A stretch of 64,000 nt of DNA from Tritrichomonas musculus (lineage: Eukaryota; Parabasalia; Tritrichomonadida; Tritrichomonadidae). Under the pieces are notes generated by a model. It was not told the origin of the DNA and did not search any database. It saw nothing but the letters and a program-made list of their open reading frames with translations. Location of the stretch: assembly GCA_039105265.1 (NCBI GenBank), contig JAPFFF010000002.1, forward strand, positions 5,642,001 through 5,706,000, read 5' to 3'. Positions within the stretch are counted from its first letter, which is position 1, and each line of letters begins with the position of its first letter. The translations under genes were made by a program, and so were the position numbers. Below are positions 50,209-58,906 of this stretch, one piece after another.

Positions 50209-50953
50209 TTTTTTTTCCTTTTTCTATTAATAATTTTAGATATGGATATACTTCTTTTGATTCTAATTGTGAATTATTATCAGTGATTGCATTATAATCA
50301 ATAAATTGGTCTAGATCCATTGGAGGTGTTGGTGGTCTTGATGTGTGCCTTGATGTTTGTTTTGATGATTGAGGGGATGCTTGTGGGTGTGGGGGAGGAG
50401 ATGGCGCTCTTGATGTACCGCTTGATGATAATGTAGACGTTTGAGAAGAAGACGATGAAGATGCCAACTTTTTAAGTATAGGTTTGGCCGAAGACGATGA
50501 CTTTTTCTGAAAGATTGTTTTATTTTGTGATGGCTCTTCTTGAGGTGGCGGTAATGCATCATCATGCTCTGGCTTCACCCATTTTGCATGTCTTTTTGGT
50601 TTGGGCTTATAATATTTTATGAACTTAAAGGCAGCATTATTGTCACTTTGCACCTTCCCATATTTAATGAAATAACGCCAAGCAGATTTAGCATTAGGCG
50701 ATCCTTTATAGGCCAAAATTTCACCACTAAAACGTTCTCTAAATAATTTGCCCTTCATATTATTTGCAAATATTTCTAATTCATCCCTAAACCCCTTTGC
50801 TGGTATCCAATTATAGGGCACTAAACATGTCACATAATTATTTGTGATATCTATATATTTAAAATTGTGTTCTCTTTTCAAATCTGCAACTTTTTGATTT
50901 GTTATAGGTGGATTAAAACGAATTTGACCTTGAATAATTATTATATCTGACAT
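50171..50953 (-). CDS. Polinton protein with folded head and Ser/Pro-rich tail, 260 aa
   Basis: The first ~125 residues are alpha/beta (IIIIQGQIRFNPPITNQKVA; FRDELEIFANNMKGKLF; SAWRYFIKYGKVQSDNNAAF). The rest is low-complexity Ser/Pro/Gln (SSSSSQTSTLSSSGTSRAPS). The head could be a small nucleic-acid-binding domain, but no motif is decisive. It overlaps the protease gene by about 38 bases. Confidence 0.55.
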   Translation of the reverse strand: MSDIIIIQGQIRFNPPITNQKVADLKREHNFKYIDITNNYVTCLVPYNWIPAKGFRDELEIFANNMKGKLFRERFSGEILAYKGSPNAKSAWRYFIKYGKVQSDNNAAFKFIKYYKPKPKRHAKWVKPEHDDALPPPQEEPSQNKTIFQKKSSSSAKPILKKLASSSSSSQTSTLSSSGTSRAPSPPPHPQASPQSSKQTSRHTSRPPTPPMDLDQFIDYNAITDNNSQLESKEVYPYLKLLIEKGKKSEKNRTCSLIAS

Positions 50954-50969
50954 TTTGAATAAAAATAAA

Positions 50970-51281
50970 TTACGGCATTTTACGATTATAATTGTTTTCA
51001 GAATGCGTTACCCATCGTAAATTACATAGACGGTTATCTTTACGATTGCGGTTTTTATGATCGACTTCTTTTTTGTGAACAGGATCATCGTTAGGCAAAA
51101 ATTGTTTGGCAATAATAACGTGTTTTAAATAGTTTACACCATTCAAATTAACCGTCAAATAACCTTCATTATGTTTTGAATCTTTCAATGGTTTACGTGT
51201 CTTCTTATTTCTTATGGTGAAAGGGTATTTATTTAAAATCTCATAGTCATTTATAAAGCCTTTTAATGGAACAAAGCTCAT
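50970..51281 (-). CDS. Polinton HNH-type endonuclease-like protein, 103 aa
   Basis: A short NUMOD4/HNH-like protein: FVPLKGFINDYEI at the start, YLTVNLNGVNYLKHVIIAKQ in the middle, and KKEVDHKNRNRKDNRLCNLR with WVTHSENNYNRK, the H-N-H metal-binding core of homing-type endonucleases. Its role in the element is unknown. Confidence 0.8.
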   Translation of the reverse strand: MSFVPLKGFINDYEILNKYPFTIRNKKTRKPLKDSKHNEGYLTVNLNGVNYLKHVIIAKQFLPNDDPVHKKEVDHKNRNRKDNRLCNLRWVTHSENNYNRKMP

Positions 51282-51298
51282 TTTTCAAATATAAAAAA

Positions 51299-51598
51299 TT
51301 AATCTAATGGTCGTTCACCAAATTCTTGGAAGTCATGTTTTCTCGTATTGTTATTAAGAATATATCGAATACACCAGCTGTTTCTACGAGGCACTTCTAA
51401 ATGAGCATTATGACCAAATAAGCTCTTAACACACTTCATATCTTCTGGATTTTTGAAATAAATGAATGCATGACCATGATATCTGCCATTCTCACAAGTA
51501 TCCTCACATGTACATAGATAAGTGGAGTTATCTGGCAGCTCTTTAGGGTATTCATGTGTCCAGAATGTGATCATATAGTTCCTTCTTTTTCCCCACAT
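51299..51598 (-). CDS. Rep-like HUH endonuclease domain in the Polinton
   Basis: From MWGKRRNY at 51598 the protein is 99 residues; the longer frame to 51694 only adds an AT-driven hydrophobic leader. It resembles the nuclease domain of CRESS-DNA virus Rep proteins: NYMITFWTHEYP (motif I region), ENGRYHGHAFIYFKNP (motif II, His-x-His), AHLEVPRRNSWCIRYILNNN (motif III region with Tyr) and the closing FQEFGERPLD. No superfamily 3 helicase follows. It lies about 100 bases from the right terminal repeat. Assignment is by motif order; a profile search is needed to settle it. Confidence 0.65.
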   Translation of the reverse strand: MWGKRRNYMITFWTHEYPKELPDNSTYLCTCEDTCENGRYHGHAFIYFKNPEDMKCVKSLFGHNAHLEVPRRNSWCIRYILNNNTRKHDFQEFGERPLD

Positions 51599-51701
51599 TT
51601 GTTTTTTTTGATATGAAGATAAAAAATATAAAAATATAAATATAAAAATAAAAATAGAGAAAAAAATGTTTATAAATGGCCTTGGTGAAATCATATGTGC
51701 G

Positions 51702-51749
51702 GTTAGGTCTGGGCGACCGTTAAGGGCGCACAGCCTAACGTATACTACT
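51702..51749 (-). repeat. Polinton terminal inverted repeat, right
   Basis: Exact reverse complement of 36346-36393; followed by the TCGTG duplication at 51750-51754. Confidence 0.97.
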
Positions 51750-51754
51750 TCGTG
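51750..51754. repeat. target-site duplication, right copy
   Basis: TCGTG, equal to 36341-36345. Confidence 0.85.
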
Positions 51755-51781
51755 CGTTATTCTTTGTACATTGGTATCTCT

Positions 51782-51816
51782 AGTAGTATACTATAGTATA
51801 CTATAGTATACTATAG
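51782..51816. repeat. tandem palindromic repeat next to the Polinton end
   Basis: AGTAGTATAC is followed by three units of TATAGTATAC-type sequence with an 11-base period. The first ten bases equal the tip of the Polinton terminal repeat. Confidence 0.75.
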
Positions 51817-52316
51817 TTTATGGCCGGGAAAAGCAGCGAGAGACCTTTACTGGGCATCCATGGAATTGAAAGAGGTCCTTAATTTTAGATGGAATAAATG
51901 ATTCAATAAAGAGGACTCTCAGAAACTATTTACATAACCAAATAGAAAAAAAAAGGCCAAAAACAAACAGAAATAAAACGGTTGGAAATAATTTGATAAA
52001 AATAAGTAGTTAAAGATATACCCTGCGTTGCTCACTCTACCTCTATTCAAAATTTGCTTCTTGATTTGGGATAAATAGTTTACGTTAGGCCATTTATATG
52101 TATTATTTCACCTTTTTATTTTAATATTTTATTCTTCTTTATTATATATAGAACCAATTAATAATATTTCAACGCAAATTATAAAAAAGATAAAGGCCGA
52201 TTTTTTTGAATCATTCAAATTCACCTTCCACTTTTTGGTAAGAAGTAAAATGACCTCAAATTTTTGAATGCATATCTGTCCTTTAATTTTTCCATATTTT
52301 TCACCGAAGTCTACAT

Positions 52317-52393
52317 ACCGCCTAGTGGGCGTTCAGCGCAGCCGAGCGGCAGCGAGGCGGAGCCGAGACACCGTGGGTGGCTGTAAGACTCGG
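52317..52393. other. GC-rich islet with GCCGAG/GCGGAG words
   Basis: About 75 bases at roughly 70% GC in AT-rich DNA, built from near-repeats such as GCAGCCGAGCGGCAGCGAGG. No RNA fold or gene can be assigned. Confidence 0.6.
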
Positions 52394-53481
52394 TAAAATT
52401 TGTAAACCGAAAGGATAGATGACTATCAAATGTTGATGTCATGATCTCTTTTCAAAAAGTGGACGGTGGATTTGAATGTACATATATTCAGCCAAAGATA
52501 AATCTTCTTGACTCCAATTTGTCAATTATTTTCATATCACATTTCATTCATGATAATACTATAAATCAGATTTTTAAACTGATAATAGAGTATGAGAAGC
52601 AAAAAATATCGCTTTGTTATTTTGAGAATTACAATTAAAAGCCTATATCCGATAATCTTTCTGTATGAAAAGTATTTTCTTTTTAATATCTAATTATATA
52701 AACTTGAATCAAAAAGTCCTTACCGCCAAATAAGTTATCAAAAAGTTTTATATATGTTTAATAATTTTTTTTTTCTTAAAATAATAGCAAATTAGGCCAA
52801 CTATCGCATTTAGACTCCCAAGACCGATATCATCAAATGTACATCCGATGTATTATACCATGAATTGCAAGATTTTTCCAATTTGGTCATGCTTTTATAA
52901 AATCGCATATCTTTTTGAAATTACATTGTTACTTGATTTTCTTACCTACCTTATTTAGTAATCTGACAGAAAAATAGGAAAGCTTTTCCTTACAACTAGT
53001 TCCAACTAATACTGTTATAGATGCAATACTATATTTAAGCTATTCTCCTCAAGATCTTTTTTTTTATATATAACTTAAAAGTCAACACACATTTACTAAA
53101 TGGAAACTTAGGAAAGAAAATTAATTACAGTGTTATTAATTAAGATAATTAAGATGTATTTTTTTTTATTTTAATAAACTTTTTGAAGCGGCCAAAATCT
53201 CAGCACCAATTATTTTCACTTTTTGAGGCAAATTTATTTTATTTTCTCTTCATTTCTTTTGAGTTTTTGGTTCCAGTTTAATATCATAACATGGAATAAC
53301 ATATATAATTATTTTTATATGACAAATCATTGATATTTTTTTCTTTATTTAATTTCTGTAACAAGAAATATTGAAGATATTTAAAAATAGAATTTTGATT
53401 TAAAAATTGATTTAAAAATTATTAATAGAATCTTTGGCTCGACCGTTATAATTGAGAGAATAAATGCTTATTCAATGAATA

Positions 53482-55752
53482 ATGGAAAATAGTGAAAATG
53501 ATGAAACCACACAAAAGCCGCTTGATAATCTAGATGTTCTTATCCTATTTATTTTGACAACTTCCAGTTTTATTATTCGGTACTGGAGAATATCGCTTCC
53601 GCCAACAACAGTATTTGATGAAGTATATTTTGGGAATTTCACGAATTATTACATTCAATCTCAATTTTTTTACGATATACATCCTCCTCTTGCCAAAATT
53701 ATAATGTATTTCATTGCAAATATTTCTGAATATAATGGATCAATGAGTTTTAAATTTAATGCGAAAGGATATCCTTTACCAGACTATGTCCAATTACGAT
53801 TAACTCCAGCTACATTTTCTGCTTTAGTTTTTCCTTTGATATACTTTACAATGCGCTTTTCAGGTTTTTCACATATTTCTTCGTTATGTTCTTCATTGCT
53901 TGCTTTTTTTGATACATCATTAGCAACTGAAGGTCGGCATATACTAACCGATGGAATTCTACATTTTTTTACTATTTTACACGTTGCAGTTTTAACTTAT
54001 ACAATGTCAATTAAATCAAAATACAGAACAACAACAAAATTCTTTATATGGCATTTTTTAACAGGTATTACACTCGGCTGTGCATGTTCGTGCAAAAACA
54101 CGGCTTGGGGACTCACTGTACTCGATGCTTTCTGCTATATAATTCAATTTACAGATATGCTCTCCATCAAAAAGTTCAGAGACCAAAAAAACTCACAAAA
54201 AGTTCAAAACAAAAATCTAGAAGATAACAGTGCCACCAAGAACCAGCTGTTTGAACCAGTTCCTGCCAACAATGATGAAAAAGAGGGACCAAATACAGAT
54301 TCAAAAGAAGAAAACGATAAAAAAATCATCACATCACCAGATATTCAAAAAGTTCAACCATCAGAAGATCACACGGGCAACCAAGCAGTTACTATAGCTG
54401 ACAAGACGGACCAAGAAGAAGAAGACAGAGAAGCGAAAAAGCAAACCTTCTTTATTTCCACTTTTTCAGGGGATGCCGATCAAACCGTCAACCTACTTTC
54501 TGGTGAGAGCAGCGCTGCTTTACTAGAGCGAATCATTCACGACCAGCAGGAAGGATCGACAGAGAACTCGGTCCATCTCAGCAACTCGCCGCTCGAGATA
54601 CAAGCGAGCATTCAATCGTCTGTTGTCAATGTCACGAGTACCTTTGACAAGGAGTATGACGACGCTGAGTTCGTCAGTCAAGAAGGAACAGGCGGCGGCC
54701 TTTTTTGGTATATTTTTTCAGTTGCTGCTTTCGGCATCACACTTGCAATCATTGCCCTTTCTGTTTACATCATCTCGTTTGACGTGCACTTCATTCTCCT
54801 TCCTTTTGCAGGCAAAGGGACAGGCTTCCTCAGGCCCGACATGAAAGCGCAGCTCATCCAGAACCAGTGCGCGACGTGCCGAGCCTCAAATGTGACAAAA
54901 CCTGAAGAAGGCCAAATTGCGAAGAAGGCGAATTATGATGAAAGTTACGACGAGTGCATCAACTCTGCCATTTATGGGATTCGTTTGAAAAAGCCGTCAC
55001 TTTTCATGCGGACGTTTATTCTGACTTTTCGAATGCACACCGGAAATATGCGAATTGTCGGCTTCCACAACTCTCAAAGCTTCCCAAAACACTGGCCGGT
55101 TCTCGGCAGCGTCTCTCCGTACTTCTGGGGAATGAGCGGCAGAGAGATCCGATGCCACGGCAATGCAATTGTCTATTTTCTTGTTCTTTTCTCACTGTTT
55201 GCTGTTGTTCTTTATGCTGTTTTTAGAGCGTTTTTCTTGGCTTTTGTGTTTTTCTTCCACAAGAGGAAAAAGTGTAATTGTGAAGTGAAAAATTTCTTTT
55301 TGAATTATTTTTCTATCGTCGTTGTAAACTACAGAATTTTGGTTGATTCGTGTCTCGATGAGCTGAATTTGAATTGTTCTTCTTTTGAACCGTTTTGTAA
55401 CAAAAAGTGGATAATAGCATTGAGATACATTGTCGGTTATTGCGTATCGTACTTCCCTTTCTTCTGGATACCAAGAACACTCTACCTGTACCACTATTTG
55501 ATACCTTTGATGTTCGGATGCTTGTCATTCGGCTCAATGGTTGAGCTTTTGCTGCCAGTGAGATACAGAGGAGTTCTGGTCGTCCTTGTTTGCATCGCCG
55601 CAGCTTTCGGATTTTGGTTGTGGGCACCGTACGTTTATGGCACCGATAAACACGACCAGCAGATGATGATTTGGACAAGAAGATGGATCGATGGTGATGA
55701 AGAACATATAAAGGCCAAAATTGAAAATAATCGTAAAAAAAATGGGAAATAA
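53482..55752 (+). CDS. protein O-mannosyltransferase (PMT/GT39), without MIR domains
   Basis: A 756-residue multi-pass membrane protein. The first luminal loop holds PPTTVFDEVYFGNF (acidic pair D46-E47, the family's catalytic DE) and FYDIHPPLAKI. RHILTDGILHFF and KNTAWGLTVLDAF continue the PMT pattern. VHFILLPFAGKGTGFLRPDM matches the conserved post-helix segment. The C-terminal half has WPVLGSVSPYFWGMS, GNAIVYF and IPRTLYLYHYLIPLMFG, the PMT_4TMC signature. It transfers mannose from dolichyl-phosphate-mannose to Ser/Thr in the ER. Two oddities: a ~170-residue acidic, low-complexity insert at about 230-400, and only ~70 residues where fungal and animal enzymes carry three MIR domains. Coding DNA from about 54400 to 55250 is much GC-richer than the ends. 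Confidence 0.9.
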   Translation: MENSENDETTQKPLDNLDVLILFILTTSSFIIRYWRISLPPTTVFDEVYFGNFTNYYIQSQFFYDIHPPLAKIIMYFIANISEYNGSMSFKFNAKGYPLPDYVQLRLTPATFSALVFPLIYFTMRFSGFSHISSLCSSLLAFFDTSLATEGRHILTDGILHFFTILHVAVLTYTMSIKSKYRTTTKFFIWHFLTGITLGCACSCKNTAWGLTVLDAFCYIIQFTDMLSIKKFRDQKNSQKVQNKNLEDNSATKNQLFEPVPANNDEKEGPNTDSKEENDKKIITSPDIQKVQPSEDHTGNQAVTIADKTDQEEEDREAKKQTFFISTFSGDADQTVNLLSGESSAALLERIIHDQQEGSTENSVHLSNSPLEIQASIQSSVVNVTSTFDKEYDDAEFVSQEGTGGGLFWYIFSVAAFGITLAIIALSVYIISFDVHFILLPFAGKGTGFLRPDMKAQLIQNQCATCRASNVTKPEEGQIAKKANYDESYDECINSAIYGIRLKKPSLFMRTFILTFRMHTGNMRIVGFHNSQSFPKHWPVLGSVSPYFWGMSGREIRCHGNAIVYFLVLFSLFAVVLYAVFRAFFLAFVFFFHKRKKCNCEVKNFFLNYFSIVVVNYRILVDSCLDELNLNCSSFEPFCNKKWIIALRYIVGYCVSYFPFFWIPRTLYLYHYLIPLMFGCLSFGSMVELLLPVRYRGVLVVLVCIAAAFGFWLWAPYVYGTDKHDQQMMIWTRRWIDGDEEHIKAKIENNRKKNGK

Positions 55753-56309
55753 ATGATGCTAAATAATACTGTGTTTCACTTCATTATTATTATGAAATGA
55801 GGATTTATGCAACATTTGAATCAAGTTCCTCATAATTATATTTAATCATGCATGATTTGTATATTATTATCAGGAAATTCATTTTTTAGTATATTGAAGA
55901 TAAAGAAAGTGTTCATTTTGATGTTCAAATAAAAGAAAACACTTCTTTGAACATGGTTTACTTTTTTTTTATGCATTATAACTGCTGTTATTATAATGAA
56001 AGAATTCAAACAAACAAGAGAAGAAAAGGATGAAGAAGTGGTTTGAAAATTTTTTAAAAGTAATTCTATTTATATAAAAACTTTTTTTTTTTTTTTTTGT
56101 GATAATCTTATTACAAATGAACAATTTTTAATTAGAATATATATCACCTTTAATAAGGTATTAACTTTTATTTTGATTTAGACTAACTAATTTAAGATGA
56201 TTCAATGAATAATCTAGAAAATGAAAAGATAAATGTGCCCTCAAAATGACATGTTCATTTTTGGTATTTTTGAATAGAACCAAAAAACATGCCCAATTGT
56301 TTATAGTTT
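55753..56309. other. intergenic spacer with T tract at about 56082-56098
   Basis: AT-rich, with no gene recognised. The minus-strand frame overlapping 56161-56490 is an AT-driven shadow. Confidence 0.45.
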
Positions 56310-56320
56310 TCATTTCATAA
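56310..56320 (+). promoter_or_regulatory. initiator-like element
   Basis: TCATTTCATAA, 14 bases upstream of the ATG at 56335; it supports that start. Confidence 0.5.
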
Positions 56321-56334
56321 AATAGTATTATTCT

Positions 56335-58374
56335 ATGAATATTGTAACAGAAAACATACAACAGTACATTAAAAAATTGATTGAAAACAAATATAAAATT
56401 CAACCAGAACATGAACAATTTCTTGGTCATCATTATAATGAAATGCTTGATTATCCAGACTTCATTCAGAAAATTCATATAAAAAATCATTATAATATTT
56501 TAGAAATAGCCATTGAACATGATTTACACAATGAACTTAATTATGGTAAATTAATAACATTAATAATTAATCAACTTGAAAGTGGAAAACTTGAAGCAAA
56601 TGCTCTTTTATTATTGATCAATCCCACAAAATTACAACGAGAAGATTTATATAAATTAACAAAATGCAAAAATGTTGATAATTCTTTTTTCCAAATTCCA
56701 TCTTTATTCATATTTGAAACCATAGAAGATCAATTAAAACAACAACAAAATTCAATAAATGTCCTTCAACAAACACTTTTTGAAGGTTTTTCTCAGTTAA
56801 AAAATGCATGTGATATGATATCTAGCATCAAAGAAGAGCTTTCTTCAAAAATAGATCAAAAAAAAGAGCCAGTAGACAATGAAATAAGAAACATAAAAGA
56901 TCAAATTTCTAAGTCTATTGATGACAATAAAAGCATTCAATTGATTTCGACAAAAGTTGATAAATATGAATTATTGGTTAAATCTGAACTCTTAGATATC
57001 AAAAATCAGTTTTTGATAATGCTCACTGGCAATAGAAATGAAATGAAATCAGATATTGATAAGGCTAGACAAGAACTGTCAGATAATATAAATGATGCTA
57101 AAAATCATATTAATTCAGAAATCAAACAATTTGAGAAGAGAATTTCAAACAAAATCGATGATAATAAACATTCAATAGAAGCAGAATCGCAAAAGATCAA
57201 TAATTTATTACCCAAAAAAGTTAATGAATGCACCAATTCCATATTAAATGATATAAAAAGTGTTAAAAGTCAAATTTCAACAAGCTTCAAAGACACTAAA
57301 GATACAATTCATTCTGAAATTGGAAACGCTCAAAAATCAATTGTTTCTGATATCTCTAAAATCAACCACCAGCTTTCACAAAGTATTAAAAATGGACAAG
57401 ATTTAATCAAAAATGATATAACAAGCCTTTCAAACAGCATTTATACGAAAGTTAATGAAAAAATTACAGCGACTGCTAATAATGAAATAAAATCAATTAC
57501 TACAGTTATTAATAATACCAAAAAAGAAATTACATCAAATATTATTGAAAATCAAAATTTATTGAGTGCATCAATTAATAATGTCAAAGATAATATTCCA
57601 ATAATTATTGACAACCAACAGAAAATTTTAGAACTTTCAAATAAATTAAATGCAATAAAGACATCAATTTGTTCAGATATAAAAGACACTAAAAATCAAC
57701 TTTCAAATAAAATTGATGATTATAAAAGTGATATTGAATTCAAAATTGAAAGCTGCGAAAGTAGTAATAACTCTAAAATTGATGAAGAAACAGAAATATT
57801 AACTGAAAAGATACAATTTGTTTCAAATTTTGTTACATTTAAAGAAATTTTACCAATACAATTTAAATTTGATAAAGATAAATATAACTATAATGGATTA
57901 TTTGATTTTTGTTTTTCAAAAATTGGAAATCCATTTGAATCCAGGGTAATTGATATCACAGGCAATTCAGAAGAAGGATACGAAGATGCACTGAAATATA
58001 TTTGTGATAAAAATAATGAGAAGAATTGGAAATCAAAAGATTCAAAAACATCTTACATAAAATTTGATTTTAAAAATAAAAAGTTTTTCTTTGAAGGAAT
58101 GCAAATTAAAAATCATTCTGAATCCTGTGGCACAATGAAAAATATTTTACTTGATGGAAGTAACGATGACTCAAATTGGACTACAATACAAAGCTGGTAT
58201 GATTTGGATGAATGCATGCCAAGTCCAAATACAGGTTGTGCAGCTTGGACATATAATACATCACATCCAAATGGCTTCTATAGATATTTAAGGCTAAAAA
58301 TAAATGGATTAAATACATCAAACAACTATAGACTTGCCTTAAAGAGAATTGAACTGTATGGAACCTATCAATAA
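56335..58374 (+). CDS. BACK-like, coiled-coil, F5/8 type C (discoidin-like) protein, 679 aa
   Basis: Three parts. Residues 1-130 are helical and resemble the BACK region of trichomonad BTB proteins (QFLGHHYNEMLDYPDFIQKI, then LLINPTKLQREDLYKLTKC); no BTB domain precedes it and an in-frame stop lies just upstream. Residues about 135-495 are a long coiled coil with repeated DIK.Q.S..I...K heptads (SDNINDAKNHINSEIKQFEK). Residues about 505-679 form an F5/8 type C/discoidin-like beta-sandwich (SYIKFDFKNKKFFFEGMQIK; NILLDGSNDDSNWTTIQSWY; YRYLRLKINGLNTSNNYRLA). There is no signal peptide, so it is probably intracellular. The family is expanded in trichomonads; its function is unknown, and an adaptor role is plausible. 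Confidence 0.85.
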   Translation: MNIVTENIQQYIKKLIENKYKIQPEHEQFLGHHYNEMLDYPDFIQKIHIKNHYNILEIAIEHDLHNELNYGKLITLIINQLESGKLEANALLLLINPTKLQREDLYKLTKCKNVDNSFFQIPSLFIFETIEDQLKQQQNSINVLQQTLFEGFSQLKNACDMISSIKEELSSKIDQKKEPVDNEIRNIKDQISKSIDDNKSIQLISTKVDKYELLVKSELLDIKNQFLIMLTGNRNEMKSDIDKARQELSDNINDAKNHINSEIKQFEKRISNKIDDNKHSIEAESQKINNLLPKKVNECTNSILNDIKSVKSQISTSFKDTKDTIHSEIGNAQKSIVSDISKINHQLSQSIKNGQDLIKNDITSLSNSIYTKVNEKITATANNEIKSITTVINNTKKEITSNIIENQNLLSASINNVKDNIPIIIDNQQKILELSNKLNAIKTSICSDIKDTKNQLSNKIDDYKSDIEFKIESCESSNNSKIDEETEILTEKIQFVSNFVTFKEILPIQFKFDKDKYNYNGLFDFCFSKIGNPFESRVIDITGNSEEGYEDALKYICDKNNEKNWKSKDSKTSYIKFDFKNKKFFFEGMQIKNHSESCGTMKNILLDGSNDDSNWTTIQSWYDLDECMPSPNTGCAAWTYNTSHPNGFYRYLRLKINGLNTSNNYRLALKRIELYGTYQ

Positions 58375-58906
58375 ATTGATGCAAATAAAAACAATTAATG
58401 TTTTAGCAGCCATAAATTCTATTAATAAACATTTTTTTTTCTAAAGCAAAAAACATAAATTATTTCAATATTTTGTTTTATTTGCGTTCAATTGCTTCCG
58501 TTTCATGCAAATAACTTTTTTTTTTTTTTTTTTTGCATTTGTATTATTTGTTGATTTCATTTGCATTTGTTTTAAAACAACCAACTATATGAACTTTGAT
58601 GAACCTTTGAACAAGTTCTTATGAGCAATTCGATTGCTTCATCATATGATAATCGAGATGATCACAAAAATTATGCCATCCTATCACAATGACACACTAT
58701 CAGCAGATATTTCTAAAAACGCAAAGAAAATCAACTATACTATTCTCTCTCCTTGATATTTTTCTATCTTTAGATAAAATATGATCCTTAAAAATGTTCC
58801 TGCCAAATAATCAGCTTAATAAAATTGATTAAAATGGAAAAACAAAAATACATTTTTATTTAAGTAAGCTAATAAATACAAAAGGCTCAAAATTGAATAT
58901 TAATAC
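58375..58906. other. intergenic spacer with T tract at about 58516-58534
   Basis: No gene recognised. A stretch near 58550-58780 is less AT-rich but has no usable frame. Confidence 0.45.

Larger units (their letters stand above)
36346..51749. mobile_element. Maverick/Polinton, 15.4 kb
   Basis: Bounded by perfect 48-bp terminal inverted repeats starting AGTAGTATACG and by a TCGTG duplication. It carries the diagnostic Polinton set: retroviral-type integrase with chromodomain, A32-type packaging ATPase, adenain-like protease, double-jelly-roll major capsid and penton-like minor capsid. It also has a 2125-residue protein, an HNH protein and a Rep-like HUH protein. Nearly all genes are on the minus strand; only the penton-like gene is on the plus strand. 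The B-family DNA polymerase is present only as a remnant, so the element looks incomplete: about one substantial loss, with the rest mostly open. Identical repeats and an exact target duplication suggest a recent insertion. Base composition is slightly less AT-biased than the flanks. Confidence 0.95.
51755..53481. other. right flank of the Polinton, gene-free
   Basis: No supported gene over 1.7 kb. It contains a palindromic short tandem repeat (51782-51816) and a GC-rich islet (52317-52393). A 65-codon frame at 52441-52638 has mixed composition (VDGGFECTYIQPKINLLDSN) and could be a relic, but nothing identifies it. Confidence 0.4.
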
